A stretch of 64,000 bases of DNA from Erythrobacter sp. BLCC-B19 (GTDB lineage Bacteria; Pseudomonadota; Alphaproteobacteria; Sphingomonadales; Sphingomonadaceae): assembly GCF_028621955.1 (NCBI RefSeq), contig NZ_CP117516.1:1634001-1698000 (forward strand), written 5' to 3'. A program made the translations under genes and the position numbers. The stretch's first letter is position 1; every line of letters starts with the position of its first letter. The notes below the pieces were generated by a model. The model saw only the letters and a program-made list of their open reading frames with translations, ran no database searches and had not been told where the DNA came from. Of the stretch, positions 24,358 through 32,798 are shown in pieces.

Positions 24358-25866
24358 CTACTCCGCCGCCTCCAGCTGTTCGTCCACCCCGCGCGCATTG
24401 GCGCCCGCGCGGGTGAAGGTGAGGATGCCGTCGGTCAGCGGGTCTTCCTTCATCCGCTTCCTGTCGACGACATATTCCTGGTTCAATCGCCACGGGTAGC
24501 TCACCGAATTGCGCGGCATGATGTGCTTGCCGCGCTGGATGTAGCCGCTCGAGAAATCGAACACATCGTCCTCGGTGATCGCGGCCTCGCCTTCGGGGGT
24601 CAGCACCGGGGTGGCGATGGTCGCGCCGGTCTGGCGCATGTGTTCGAGCACCCGGCACACATAGTCCGAATTGATGTCCGCGCGCAGGGTCCAGCTGGCG
24701 TTCAAGTAGCCGAACACCACCGCAAGGTTGGGCAGGTTAGAGAACATACAGCCCTTGTAATAGAACCGCTCGTTGAACTTGACGGTCTCGCCATCGACCC
24801 TGACGTCGATCTTGCCGGCCACGGCCAGCTTGAGGCCGGTGGCGGTCACCACGATGTCGGCGGGCAGGAACTTGCCATTCGTCAGGCGCACCCCGCCCTT
24901 TTCGAACTTGGCGATATGGCCGGTGACGACATCGGCCTTGCCAGCCTTCATCGCCTTGAACAGATCCTCGTCCGGCACCAGACACAGCCGCTGCTCCCAC
25001 GGGTTGTAGGGCGGGGTGAAGGCGGACTTGTCGTAGCCCGGCCCGAGCGAGGCTTCGATCTTCTTGTAGAGCGCTTCTTTCACCTTCTCCGGCTTGTCGC
25101 GCGCCAGCTTGAAGCTGAAGTCCTGCATCTTGATGTTCTTGAACCGGGTGATCCGGTAGGCGAGCTTTTCCGGCAGCACGGCGCGCAGGAAATTGGCGAT
25201 CGCATCCTTGGCCGGGCGCGTGAACATCCAGGTTGGCGTGCGCTGGAGCATGGTGACGTGCGCCGCCTCGCGCGCCATCGACGGCACGATCGTCACCGCC
25301 GTTGCGCCCGAGCCGATCACGACGACATTCTTGTCCGTGTAATCGAGGTTCTCGGGCCAGAACTGCGGGTGAACGATCTGGCCTTCGAACTCGCCGAAGT
25401 CGAAGCCGGGGTCATAGGGCTCGTCGTAATCGTAATAGCCCGCGCCGAGATACAGGAAATTGGCGGTGAGGTGGGTGCGCGAACCATCGGCCTTTTCCAT
25501 CTCGACGTGCCAGCGGGCGTCATCGTGATGGAAGTCGGCGCTGATGACCTTGTGGCCGAAGCGGATGTGCTGGCGGATGCCGCGTTCATCCACGATCCGG
25601 TCGAGATATTCGAGGATCGCCGGCGCATCGGCGATCGACTTCTCGTGCCGCCACGGCTCGAAATCGAAGCCCAGCGTGTGCATATCGCTGTCCGAACGGA
25701 TGCCGGGATAGCGGAACAGATCCCACGTTCCCCCGAGATTGTCGCGGCGCTCGACGATGCAATAGGAATGATGCGGCGCCTTCATTTCCATGTGGGCGGC
25801 CATCCCGATGCCGGAAATCCCGGCACCGACGATCAGCACGTCGAAGTCTGGCGGTGTGGCTAGCAT
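24358..25866 (-). CDS. Baeyer-Villiger-type flavin monooxygenase
   Basis: A 502-residue FAD- and NADPH-dependent oxidoreductase starting at ATG 25866 (MLATPPDFDVLIVGAG). It has the first Rossmann motif GAGISGIG near residue 15, GTWDLFRYPGIRSD, the second nucleotide motif VIGSGATAVT, and the BVMO fingerprint F-x-G-x3-H-x3-WP (FEGQIVHPQFWP). The C-terminal part continues with VVTATG. Proteins of this EthA-like class oxidise ketones to esters or act on other hydrophobic substrates. It is divergent from a TonB receptor across a 324-bp region, so the pair may import and degrade a shared compound; substrate is unknown. Confidence 0.88.
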   Translation of the reverse strand: MLATPPDFDVLIVGAGISGIGMAAHMEMKAPHHSYCIVERRDNLGGTWDLFRYPGIRSDSDMHTLGFDFEPWRHEKSIADAPAILEYLDRIVDERGIRQHIRFGHKVISADFHHDDARWHVEMEKADGSRTHLTANFLYLGAGYYDYDEPYDPGFDFGEFEGQIVHPQFWPENLDYTDKNVVVIGSGATAVTIVPSMAREAAHVTMLQRTPTWMFTRPAKDAIANFLRAVLPEKLAYRITRFKNIKMQDFSFKLARDKPEKVKEALYKKIEASLGPGYDKSAFTPPYNPWEQRLCLVPDEDLFKAMKAGKADVVTGHIAKFEKGGVRLTNGKFLPADIVVTATGLKLAVAGKIDVRVDGETVKFNERFYYKGCMFSNLPNLAVVFGYLNASWTLRADINSDYVCRVLEHMRQTGATIATPVLTPEGEAAITEDDVFDFSSGYIQRGKHIMPRNSVSYPWRLNQEYVVDRKRMKEDPLTDGILTFTRAGANARGVDEQLEAAE

Positions 25867-26190
25867 GGCGGGCCTCTCTCTCCCTTGTTGACATTGATGT
25901 AACCACAGCCTCGCGGGAAAAGCGAGTCTTGAATAGCAAACTGCAACTGACTTTGCCCAGGCGCGCCAGAGCCGGATCGCGGCGAGCCATGCTCTTGGGC
26001 AAGAAACATAGTTACGCATCAATGCCGCAATCGCGAATGTATGCTGCGCCGCAATAGACTATGTGGCATTTTTGCTACTGTCCGCCATTTGTTACCTGTA
26101 ACTCTTGTTAGGGCGCGCGACCCTGATAGGTTTCGCTCCGCTAACCCAAGACCGGCAACAGACCGGCTGGTATGTGGAGAGAGGGAAACC
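25867..26190. promoter_or_regulatory. Divergent promoter region, monooxygenase / TonB receptor
   Basis: 324 bp without a gene. Two short perfect palindromes are visible: ACAT-TG-ATGT at 25891-25900, close to the monooxygenase start and resembling a TetR-type half-site pair, and GTTAC-CT-GTAAC at 26091-26102 ahead of the receptor gene. Their use as operators is inference. Confidence 0.4.
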
Positions 26191-28761
26191 ATGACGCGCA
26201 AGTTCGCAAAGCTTGCCTGCGGCCTGATGGCCTGCAGTGCACTCACTACCCCCGCCTTTGCTCAGGATACGGATGACACGCCCGAGGTTCGGGACGACAA
26301 CGTCATCATCGTGACCGCCACCCGCCGTGCGCAGGACGTGCAGGACATTCCGCTGGCGGTGACGGCAATCTCTCCGCAGCAGCTTGAAGCGCAGCGCGTG
26401 GTCAACATCCAGCAAGTCGCCGCGCTGGCTCCGTCCTTCACCAGTTCGCAGGCGCAGCTCGCCTCTGGCTCGGTGGTGCTGCGCGTGCGCGGCGTCGGGA
26501 CGACCTCGAACAATATCGGCTTCGAAAGCGCGGTCGGCATCTTCATCGACGGCGCCTACCAGTCGCGCCCCGGCGTGGCGCTGTCCGAATTCGTCGACGT
26601 CGAACGCGTCGAAGTGCTGCGCGGCCCGCAGGGCACGCTGTTCGGCCGCAATACGTCGGCAGGCGCGCTCAACATCACCAACGCCCGCCCCGATGTCACC
26701 GAATTCAGCGGCTTCGTGAATGCGGAATACGGCAATTTCGACGAGAAGAGCCTCCAGGGTGCGGTCAACGTGCCGCTGGTGCAGGATACCCTCGCGCTGC
26801 GCCTTACCGGTGCCTACCGTGAGCGTGACGGCTTCCTTGATGTCGTCAACCGCACCGGCGCCAAGATCGGCGAGACCAACACGGTCGATCAATGGCTGGT
26901 GCGCGGCCAGCTGGGCTGGGACACCGAAAGCGGCCTGCGCGGCCGTCTCATCGCCGACTACTCCAAGAGCAAGTCGAGCTGCTGCGGCGCGATCGAGCTG
27001 TGGCAGTCGCCGCTGGTGACCGGCGGGGCCTATGCGGCGGTCGGTCTGGGCGCGAATGGTGGCAATGGCCAGCCGCTCGTCGCCACCAACCCCAACGATC
27101 AGCGCGGCTTCGAACGGGCGATGGACAACCGGACGGTCTCGGCCAACTCGGTGCCCGTGGCTGACATCGACAACTACGGTTTCACCGGTGAAGTCGAATT
27201 CCCGCTGTCCGACAATGCCGACCTCATCTTCATCGGCTCGTACCGCAAGTACAAGAGCTTCGAGAAGTATGACACCGACTTCACCGGGCTCGACATTTTC
27301 AATGTCGACGCGCTCAACCTCGAAATCGACACCTGGACGGCGGAACTGCGCCTGCAGGGCGAGGCGATGGAAGGCGCGCTCAACTACATGGTGGGCGGGT
27401 TCTACTCGGATGAAAGCCTGAGCCAGACCTCGCGCTTCTCGCTGGGCGCGGATTACGGGGAGAACGCCGGCGCATTGCTGTTCGTGCCGACCGGGGGCGC
27501 GCTCGGTGCCAACCCGCTGACGCTGTTCACCGGCGTCGATCCGGCTGGCTCGCGCACTGCCAACAACTTCACGCAGGATGCCAAGAGCTACGCGGTCTTC
27601 ACGCACAACTCGCTCGAAATCGCCGACGGCCTCGAACTGACGGTCGGCGCGCGCTATTCGTGGGAAGACAAGTCGGGCGGCTTCAGGCAGCTGTCCAACA
27701 CCAACACGATCTGCCCGGCTACGCTCAACGCGATCGGGGCCGGCACCGGCCCGGCGGTCGTGCCGGCCGCCCTGCGGCCGACCTTCGTCGCGCTGGGCTG
27801 CTTCGGCTTCCTTGCCCCGGCGGATCTGCCGCAGGCTGCCGCTCTGCCGCTGGTGCGCACCTTCCAGTCCAACTTCAAGGACGAGGAGCTGATCTACACC
27901 GTCAAGCTCGGCTATGAATTCAGCCCGTTTGTCAGCAGCTATGCCAGCTTCACCCACGGCTACAAGGCGGGCGGGATCAACCTTGATACCACCGCTGCGG
28001 TCGGCGGTGCCGATCCGACCTTCCTTTCGGAAGAGGTCGATGCCTACGAACTGGGCGTCAAGGCGCAGACTCCGGGCGGCGGGCTGACGCTCAACGTCGC
28101 GGCGTTCTATGAGGAGTTCAGCAACTTCCAGGTGCTCGAATTCACCGGCACCGCCTTCGCCACCTTCAACGTTCCGATTGCCGAAACGAAGGGTGTCGAA
28201 ATCGAAAGCCTCATCCGTCCGGCTGACGGGCTGACGCTGAACCTGGCGGCGACCTTCCTCGAAGCGAGCTACCCGGACAATTGCGCCGGCACGCAGACCT
28301 CGGTGCAGGTGGTGGCGTTGTGCGGCAACGATCTGACCAACGCGCCGCAGGTGGTCGCGCTGGCCGGGGCCATGTGGGAAAAGCCGCTCAACGACACGAC
28401 CGAGTTCTTCATCTCGGGCCAGGTGCGCATGGAAGGCGATCAGCGCACCTCGACCCAGGCGAAGATCCTGCCGACTGTCGCTGCGGGTGCCACCCAGGCA
28501 CAGGTGCAGGCTGCGGTCGACGCTTCGGCGCCGATCATCGCCGACATCCAGGACGGCAAGGCCTTCGTCAACCTGCGCGCCGGGCTTCGCTTTGCAGAAG
28601 GCAAGTATTCGATCGAAGGCTGGGTCAACAACCTCACCGACGAAGTGGTGCGCGGGGTGACCTTCAACACCACGCTGCGCGGTTCGGGTGCGGCCAACTC
28701 GCGTTCGGCCTTCACGCTGCCGCCGCGCCAGTACGGCGTGACGCTGCGCGCCAAGTTCTGA
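26191..28761 (+). CDS. TonB-dependent outer-membrane receptor
   Basis: An 856-residue outer-membrane protein. It starts at ATG 26191 with a signal peptide (ACGLMACSALTTPAFAQ), a TonB box region with VIIVTATRRAQDVQDIPLAV, a plug domain with RVRGVG, VEVLRGPQGTLFGRNTSAGALNI, and a long beta-barrel ending in aromatic GVTLRAKF. The sphingomonad type (VTATRRAQ.. LFGRNTSAG) is common for uptake of hydrophobic organic compounds rather than siderophores. A rho-independent terminator follows at 28802. Neighbouring degradative genes suggest an organic substrate; this is inference. Confidence 0.93.
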   Translation: MTRKFAKLACGLMACSALTTPAFAQDTDDTPEVRDDNVIIVTATRRAQDVQDIPLAVTAISPQQLEAQRVVNIQQVAALAPSFTSSQAQLASGSVVLRVRGVGTTSNNIGFESAVGIFIDGAYQSRPGVALSEFVDVERVEVLRGPQGTLFGRNTSAGALNITNARPDVTEFSGFVNAEYGNFDEKSLQGAVNVPLVQDTLALRLTGAYRERDGFLDVVNRTGAKIGETNTVDQWLVRGQLGWDTESGLRGRLIADYSKSKSSCCGAIELWQSPLVTGGAYAAVGLGANGGNGQPLVATNPNDQRGFERAMDNRTVSANSVPVADIDNYGFTGEVEFPLSDNADLIFIGSYRKYKSFEKYDTDFTGLDIFNVDALNLEIDTWTAELRLQGEAMEGALNYMVGGFYSDESLSQTSRFSLGADYGENAGALLFVPTGGALGANPLTLFTGVDPAGSRTANNFTQDAKSYAVFTHNSLEIADGLELTVGARYSWEDKSGGFRQLSNTNTICPATLNAIGAGTGPAVVPAALRPTFVALGCFGFLAPADLPQAAALPLVRTFQSNFKDEELIYTVKLGYEFSPFVSSYASFTHGYKAGGINLDTTAAVGGADPTFLSEEVDAYELGVKAQTPGGGLTLNVAAFYEEFSNFQVLEFTGTAFATFNVPIAETKGVEIESLIRPADGLTLNLAATFLEASYPDNCAGTQTSVQVVALCGNDLTNAPQVVALAGAMWEKPLNDTTEFFISGQVRMEGDQRTSTQAKILPTVAAGATQAQVQAAVDASAPIIADIQDGKAFVNLRAGLRFAEGKYSIEGWVNNLTDEVVRGVTFNTTLRGSGAANSRSAFTLPPRQYGVTLRAKF

Positions 28762-28801
28762 GGCGGGCGTAACGGTTAGCTCCGGAAAACGGAGCGGGAG
28801 A

Positions 28802-28838
28802 GGGGGCGGCTCGGGCGACCGGGCCGCCCTTTCTTTTT
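28802..28838 (+). terminator. Terminator after the TonB receptor gene
   Basis: Stem GGGCGGC / GCCGCCC extended by CGG/CCG, followed by TTTCTTTTTT. Confidence 0.8.
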
Positions 28839-28863
28839 TGTATGCGTGCCCGTTTTTTTGTAT

Positions 28864-29030
28864 GCGTGCCCGCCTCCGCGGGCACGTCCTCGGTGAGTCT
28901 TTGTCGGCCTACCGCTTCGCTACTTGAGGCCGGATCTCCTTCGCTTCGCTACGGAGCACCTGCGGCTCGCGCGCGTGCGCTCGCGACGCCTTCGGCGTCG
29001 AACCAGCGCTTACAGTGAGGTGGGGACTGG
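28864..29030. repeat. Dispersed intergenic repeat, family A, direct copy
   Basis: Begins with GCGTGCCCGCCTCCGCGGGCACGTCCTCGG-like sequence, the same hairpin as after nusG, and continues with a stretch containing GAGCACCTGCGG. A short duplication of TTTTTTGTATGCGTGCCCG precedes it at 28833-28870. No gene. Confidence 0.6.
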
Positions 29031-29034
29031 CACG

Positions 29035-29066
29035 AAAAAGGCGGCCCGTTTCTGGGCCGCCTTTTC
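29035..29066. terminator. Bidirectional-type terminator hairpin
   Basis: AAAAA, stem GGCGGCCC (29040-29047), six-base loop, stem GGGCCGCC (29054-29061), TTTTC. Suited to ending transcripts from both sides. Confidence 0.75.
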
Positions 29067-29099
29067 CTAAGTCTATTTTAGCGCTGTTCCGGTCGCGCA

Positions 29100-29196
29100 G
29101 CGACCGCAAGGCCACGCGGCCGCCCCGCAGGTGCCCCGCCGCGTCAGCGGCGGGAACAGCACCGAGGACGGGCCCGCGGAGGCGGGCCCGCCAACA
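29100..29196. repeat. Dispersed intergenic repeat, family A, inverted copy
   Basis: 29155-29195 is, apart from a few substitutions, the reverse complement of 18666-18707 downstream of nusG. It lies directly at the 3' end of the acyl-CoA dehydrogenase gene. Confidence 0.6.
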
Positions 29197-29199
29197 AAA

Positions 29200-30363
29200 T
29201 CACATCCCCCGCGCGATCACCATCTTCATCACTTCGTTCGATCCGCCGAAGATCCGGGTGATGCGGCTGTCGCGGTACATCCGCGCGATCGGGTAGTCGT
29301 TGATGAACCCGGCCCCGCCGTGGAACTGCAGGCACTTGTCGACGACCTCGCCCTGAAGCTCGGTCACCCAATACTTGGCCATGCAGGCGGTGGCCACGTC
29401 GAGCTCGCCCTTCAGGTGCCGCGCGATGCAATCATTGACGAAGACGCGCGCGGCGGTGCTGCGGGCCTTCAGGTCAGCCATCACGAACTGCGTGTTCTGG
29501 AAATCCCAGATCGTCTGGCCGAAGGCCTTGCGGTTCTTGACGTAGTCCATCGTGGTCTCGAGCGCCTTCTCGATCCCGTTGATCGCGCCCACGGCGATGA
29601 TCAGGCGCTCCTGCGGCAGCTCGCCCATCAGCTGGTAGAAGCCGCGCCCCTCGACCCCGCCGAGCACGTTTTCGGCCGGCACGAAGACATTGTCGAAGAA
29701 CAGCTCCGAGGTGTCGGCTGCGTCCATCCCGATCTTGTCGAGCTTGCGCCCGCGCTGGAACCCTTCCGCGCCCTCGGTTTCGAGCAGCATCAGCGAGATG
29801 CCCTTGGCGCGCTCGTTCGGGTCGGTCTTGGCGACGACGATGATGAAGTCGGCGATCTGGCCGCTCGAGATATAGGTCTTCGACCCGCTGATGCGGTAGC
29901 CGTTGCCGTCCTTTACCGCCGTGGTGGTGATCGACTGCAAGTCGGAGCCCACGCCCGGTTCGGTCATGGCGATCGCGCTGACGAGATCGCCGCTGACGAG
30001 GCGGGGCAGATACTTCTGCTTCTGCTCCTCGGTCCCGTGGCGCACCAGATAGGGCAGGATCACGGTGTTGTGGAGCGAGGCGGCAAAGCCGTCGACCCCG
30101 TGCTTGGCCTGCTGGTCGATGACGACGAGGTCATGCCGGAAGTCACCACCGTGGCCGCCATATTCGCTCGGCACGGAGACGCCGAGCAGGCCGGCCTGGC
30201 CCGCCTCGCGCCAGAATTCGCGCTCGACCTGGCCATCCTCGCGCCACTTCTCGACGCGCTTCTGCGGGGCGTGCTGCTGGTAGAACTTGCCGACCGCGTC
30301 GGCGAAAATGGCGATTTCCTCGTCTTCCATGAAGGCGGGCTGAGGCACGTTGAGGACGGACAT
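29200..30363 (-). CDS. Acyl-CoA dehydrogenase
   Basis: A 387-residue FAD enzyme introducing the alpha,beta double bond into acyl-CoA. It starts at ATG 30363 (MSVLNVPQPAFMEDEE). Family motifs: LLGVSVPSEYGGHGGD, AIAMTEPGVGSDLQSI (ACADS_1), GSKTYISSGQIADFIIV, and near the C-terminus KYWVTELQGEVVDKCLQFHGGAGFI followed by YPIARMYRDSRITRIFGGSNEVM (ACADS_2). The catalytic base would be the glutamate in the final FGGSNEVM-type motif. It lies in a minus-strand set with the enoyl-CoA hydratase gene and a small unknown gene, divergent from the thiolase. Confidence 0.93.
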   Translation of the reverse strand: MSVLNVPQPAFMEDEEIAIFADAVGKFYQQHAPQKRVEKWREDGQVEREFWREAGQAGLLGVSVPSEYGGHGGDFRHDLVVIDQQAKHGVDGFAASLHNTVILPYLVRHGTEEQKQKYLPRLVSGDLVSAIAMTEPGVGSDLQSITTTAVKDGNGYRISGSKTYISSGQIADFIIVVAKTDPNERAKGISLMLLETEGAEGFQRGRKLDKIGMDAADTSELFFDNVFVPAENVLGGVEGRGFYQLMGELPQERLIIAVGAINGIEKALETTMDYVKNRKAFGQTIWDFQNTQFVMADLKARSTAARVFVNDCIARHLKGELDVATACMAKYWVTELQGEVVDKCLQFHGGAGFINDYPIARMYRDSRITRIFGGSNEVMKMVIARGM

Positions 30364-30376
30364 TGCTCTCTCCTGA

Positions 30377-30613
30377 CTATCTCGGCGCGCCCTCGGGGAG
30401 CGACGCTGGAACTTCAATGCATTGGTAGCGGATTGGTGCGCGCATCCCCTCCTGGAGACTGCGCTTCAGCTCGGCCCCGACCCGCAGGCACTCGGCCTGA
30501 CTGTCGTAAAACTCCTCCCGCACGATCGGGACGCCCGCTTCCCACGGACCATCCCAGTTCACCGCGTCGTCGGGCGCGATGTAGACCACGAACAGCAGGA
30601 CCCACTTTGACAT
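30377..30613 (-). CDS. Hypothetical small protein, 78 aa
   Basis: ATG 30613 opens a 78-codon frame beginning with hydrophobic MSKWVLLFVVYIAPDDA. It contains a YDSQAEC segment and a C-terminal YQCIEV; the two cysteines are about 29 residues apart. It may be a short secreted or membrane-anchored protein. It is located between the enoyl-CoA hydratase and acyl-CoA dehydrogenase genes on the same strand (gaps of 13 and 25 bp) and is likely co-transcribed. No known function. Confidence 0.6.
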   Translation of the reverse strand: MSKWVLLFVVYIAPDDAVNWDGPWEAGVPIVREEFYDSQAECLRVGAELKRSLQEGMRAPIRYQCIEVPASLPEGAPR

Positions 30614-30638
30614 GTCGGGTTCTCGATGCCCGTTTCGC

Positions 30639-31412
30639 TTACTTGCCGGTCCAGTTGGGCTTGCGCTTTTCGGCGAAGGCGGCGGCGCCCTCGCGGGCGT
30701 CATGGCTGACGAAGACGGGGCCGATCAGCTGGCCCTGCTTGGCGTAGCGTTCATCCATCGCCCAGCCGCGCGATTCCTTGACGATCTGCTTCGAGACGCG
30801 GACCGCCAGCGGGCCGTTCGCGGCGATGCGCGCCGCGAGTGCCTTGGCGGCGTCGAGCGCGGAGCCTTCGGTCACTTCGTTGATCAGGCCAAGCTGGAAG
30901 GCGCGGGGCGCGTCGATGAAGTCGCCGGTCAGCGCCAGCTCCATCGCGACGCGCTGGGGGATCTGGTCGGGGAGCATCATCACGCCGCCCGCTGCCGCCA
31001 CAAGGCCGCGCTTCACTTCGGGGATGCCGAACCTCGCGCCCGCGTTGGCGACCACGAGGTCGCAGGCGATCATCAACTCAAGCCCGCCGGCCAGCGCATA
31101 GCCCTCGACCGCAGCGATCAGCGGCTTCTTGGGCGGGGCTTCGACCACGCCGCCGAACCCGCGACCTTCCACGGTCGGACGCTCGCCGCGCAGGAATCCC
31201 TTGAGATCCATCCCCGAGCAGAAGGTGCCGCCCGCGCCCGTGAGGATGCCGACGCGCAGATCGTCCTCGGCGTCGAGCCGGTCCATCGCCGCCGCGATTC
31301 CCTCCGCCGCAGCGCGGGTCATGGCGTTCTTGGCGTCGGGACGGTTGATGGTGACGATGAGGACGCCGTCCTCGACTTCGGTCAGCACTTCAGGGGCAGC
31401 GGTCTCGCTCAC
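30639..31412 (-). CDS. Enoyl-CoA hydratase/isomerase (crotonase family)
   Basis: A 257-residue crotonase-fold enzyme. Visible features: LIVTINRPDAKNAMT at residues 19-33, AGGTFCSGMDLKGFL for the first oxyanion loop (A-x-FCSGxD), and VEGYALAGGLELMIACDLVVA with the GG of the second oxyanion position and the acidic residue of the active site; then FGIPEVKRGL. It probably hydrates the enoyl-CoA produced by the adjacent dehydrogenase. The C-terminal EKRKPNWTGK is typical of this clade. Confidence 0.92.
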   Translation of the reverse strand: MSETAAPEVLTEVEDGVLIVTINRPDAKNAMTRAAAEGIAAAMDRLDAEDDLRVGILTGAGGTFCSGMDLKGFLRGERPTVEGRGFGGVVEAPPKKPLIAAVEGYALAGGLELMIACDLVVANAGARFGIPEVKRGLVAAAGGVMMLPDQIPQRVAMELALTGDFIDAPRAFQLGLINEVTEGSALDAAKALAARIAANGPLAVRVSKQIVKESRGWAMDERYAKQGQLIGPVFVSHDAREGAAAFAEKRKPNWTGK

Positions 31413-31529
31413 GGGCTCTCTCTCCTATCGAAAATGGCATTACGTTTCGAAACGCAATTCTTGTGCGAGTGGTGCAGCCGGTTTACGTGACCGTCAACCG
31501 CATTTTCGCTACTCCGGGAGAGGAACACC

Positions 31530-32798
31530 ATGGCCGAGGCTTACATCATCGACGCAGTGCGCACCCCGCGCGGGATCGGCAAGCAGGGCAAGGGCGCGCT
31601 CGCCGCGTGCCACCCGCAGCACCTCGCCGCGACGGTGCTCAAGGCGATCAAGGACCGCAACAATCTCGACACCGCGACGGTCGACGATGTGATCTGGTCG
31701 GTCTCGACGCAGGACGGGATGCAGGCGGGCGACATGGGCCGCATGGCCGCGCTCGATGCGGGCTATGACATCACCTCGTCCGGCACCACGCTCGACCGCT
31801 TCTGCGGCGGCGGCATCACCAGCGTCGCGCTCGCCGCCGCGCAGGTGATGAGCGGGATGGAGGATTGCGTCGTCGCCGGCGGCACCGAGATGATGAGCCT
31901 CACCGCCGCGATGAGCCAGGAGAAGATGCGCGCCGGGATCAAGCCGCCGATGATGGGGAGCTACAACGAGCGGCTCCAGAAGGTGCACCCGCAGTCGCAC
32001 CAGGGCATCTGCGGCGATGCGATTGCGAGCAAGGAAGGCTTCACCCGCGAGGAATTGGACGAGGTCGGCTACCGCTCGCAGCAGCGCGCCGCCGAGGCGA
32101 TTGCCGAGAACCGCTTTGCCAAGTCGGTCGTCCCTGTTGTGGCCGACGACGGCACGGTGCTGCTCGACCGCGAGGAATATCCGCGCCCGCAGACCACCCG
32201 CGAAGACCTCGCCAAGCTGGAACCGGCCTTCCCCAAGATCGCCGACGTGCCTTTGGACGCCGAGGGCACGACCTTCCGCAAGCTGATCAACGCCAAGTAT
32301 CCCGATCTCGAGATCAAGCATTTCCACCATGCGGGGAACTCCTCGGGCGTGGTCGATGGCGCCGCGGCGGTGCTGATCACCTCGAAGGACTATGCCCAGA
32401 AGCATGGTCTGAAGCCCCGCGCTCGCATCGTCGCCACCGCCAACATGGGCGATGATCCGACGCTGATGCTCAACGCGCCCGTCCCGGCGGCGAAGAAGGT
32501 TCTGGCCAAGGCCGGCCTCACCAAGGACGACATCGACCTCTACGAAATCAACGAGGCCTTCGCGGTGGTCGCCGCCAAGTTCGTGCGCGATCTCGAACTC
32601 GATTGGGACAAGGTCAACGTCAACGGCGGCTCGATCGCGCTGGGCCACCCCATCGGCGCGACCGGCTCGATCCTGATCGGCACCGTGGTCGACGAGCTGG
32701 AGCGCCGCGGCGGGCGCTATGGCCTCGTCACCATGTGCGCGGCGGGCGGCATGGCCCCGGCGATCATCGTCGAGCGGGTCGAAGACTTTGTCGACTAA
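31530..32798 (+). CDS. Acetyl-CoA C-acyltransferase (thiolase)
   Basis: A 422-residue thiolase, the last step of beta-oxidation or the first of acetoacetyl-CoA formation. The catalytic nucleophile cysteine lies in [18 protein letters not shown], and the C-terminal active-site motifs are [29 protein letters not shown] (HxxxG histidine) and [14 protein letters not shown] with the second catalytic cysteine. It is divergent from the enoyl-CoA hydratase gene and overlaps the following thiolase-like gene. Confidence 0.94.
   Translation: MAEAYIIDAVRTPRGIGKQGKGALAACHPQHLAATVLKAIKDRNNLDTATVDDVIWSVSTQDGMQAGDMGRMAALDAGYDITSSGTTLDRFCGGGITSVALAAAQVMSGMEDCVVAGGTEMMSLTAAMSQEKMRAGIKPPMMGSYNERLQKVHPQSHQGICGDAIASKEGFTREELDEVGYRSQQRAAEAIAENRFAKSVVPVVADDGTVLLDREEYPRPQTTREDLAKLEPAFPKIADVPLDAEGTTFRKLINAKYPDLEIKHFHHAGNSSGVVDGAAAVLITSKDYAQKHGLKPRARIVATANMGDDPTLMLNAPVPAAKKVLAKAGLTKDDIDLYEINEAFAVVAAKFVRDLELDWDKVNVNGGSIALGHPIGATGSILIGTVVDELERRGGRYGLVTMCAAGGMAPAIIVERVEDFVD

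Noticed and set aside
26092..27957. 621-aa minus-strand frame
   Set aside because: Shadow of the TonB receptor gene.
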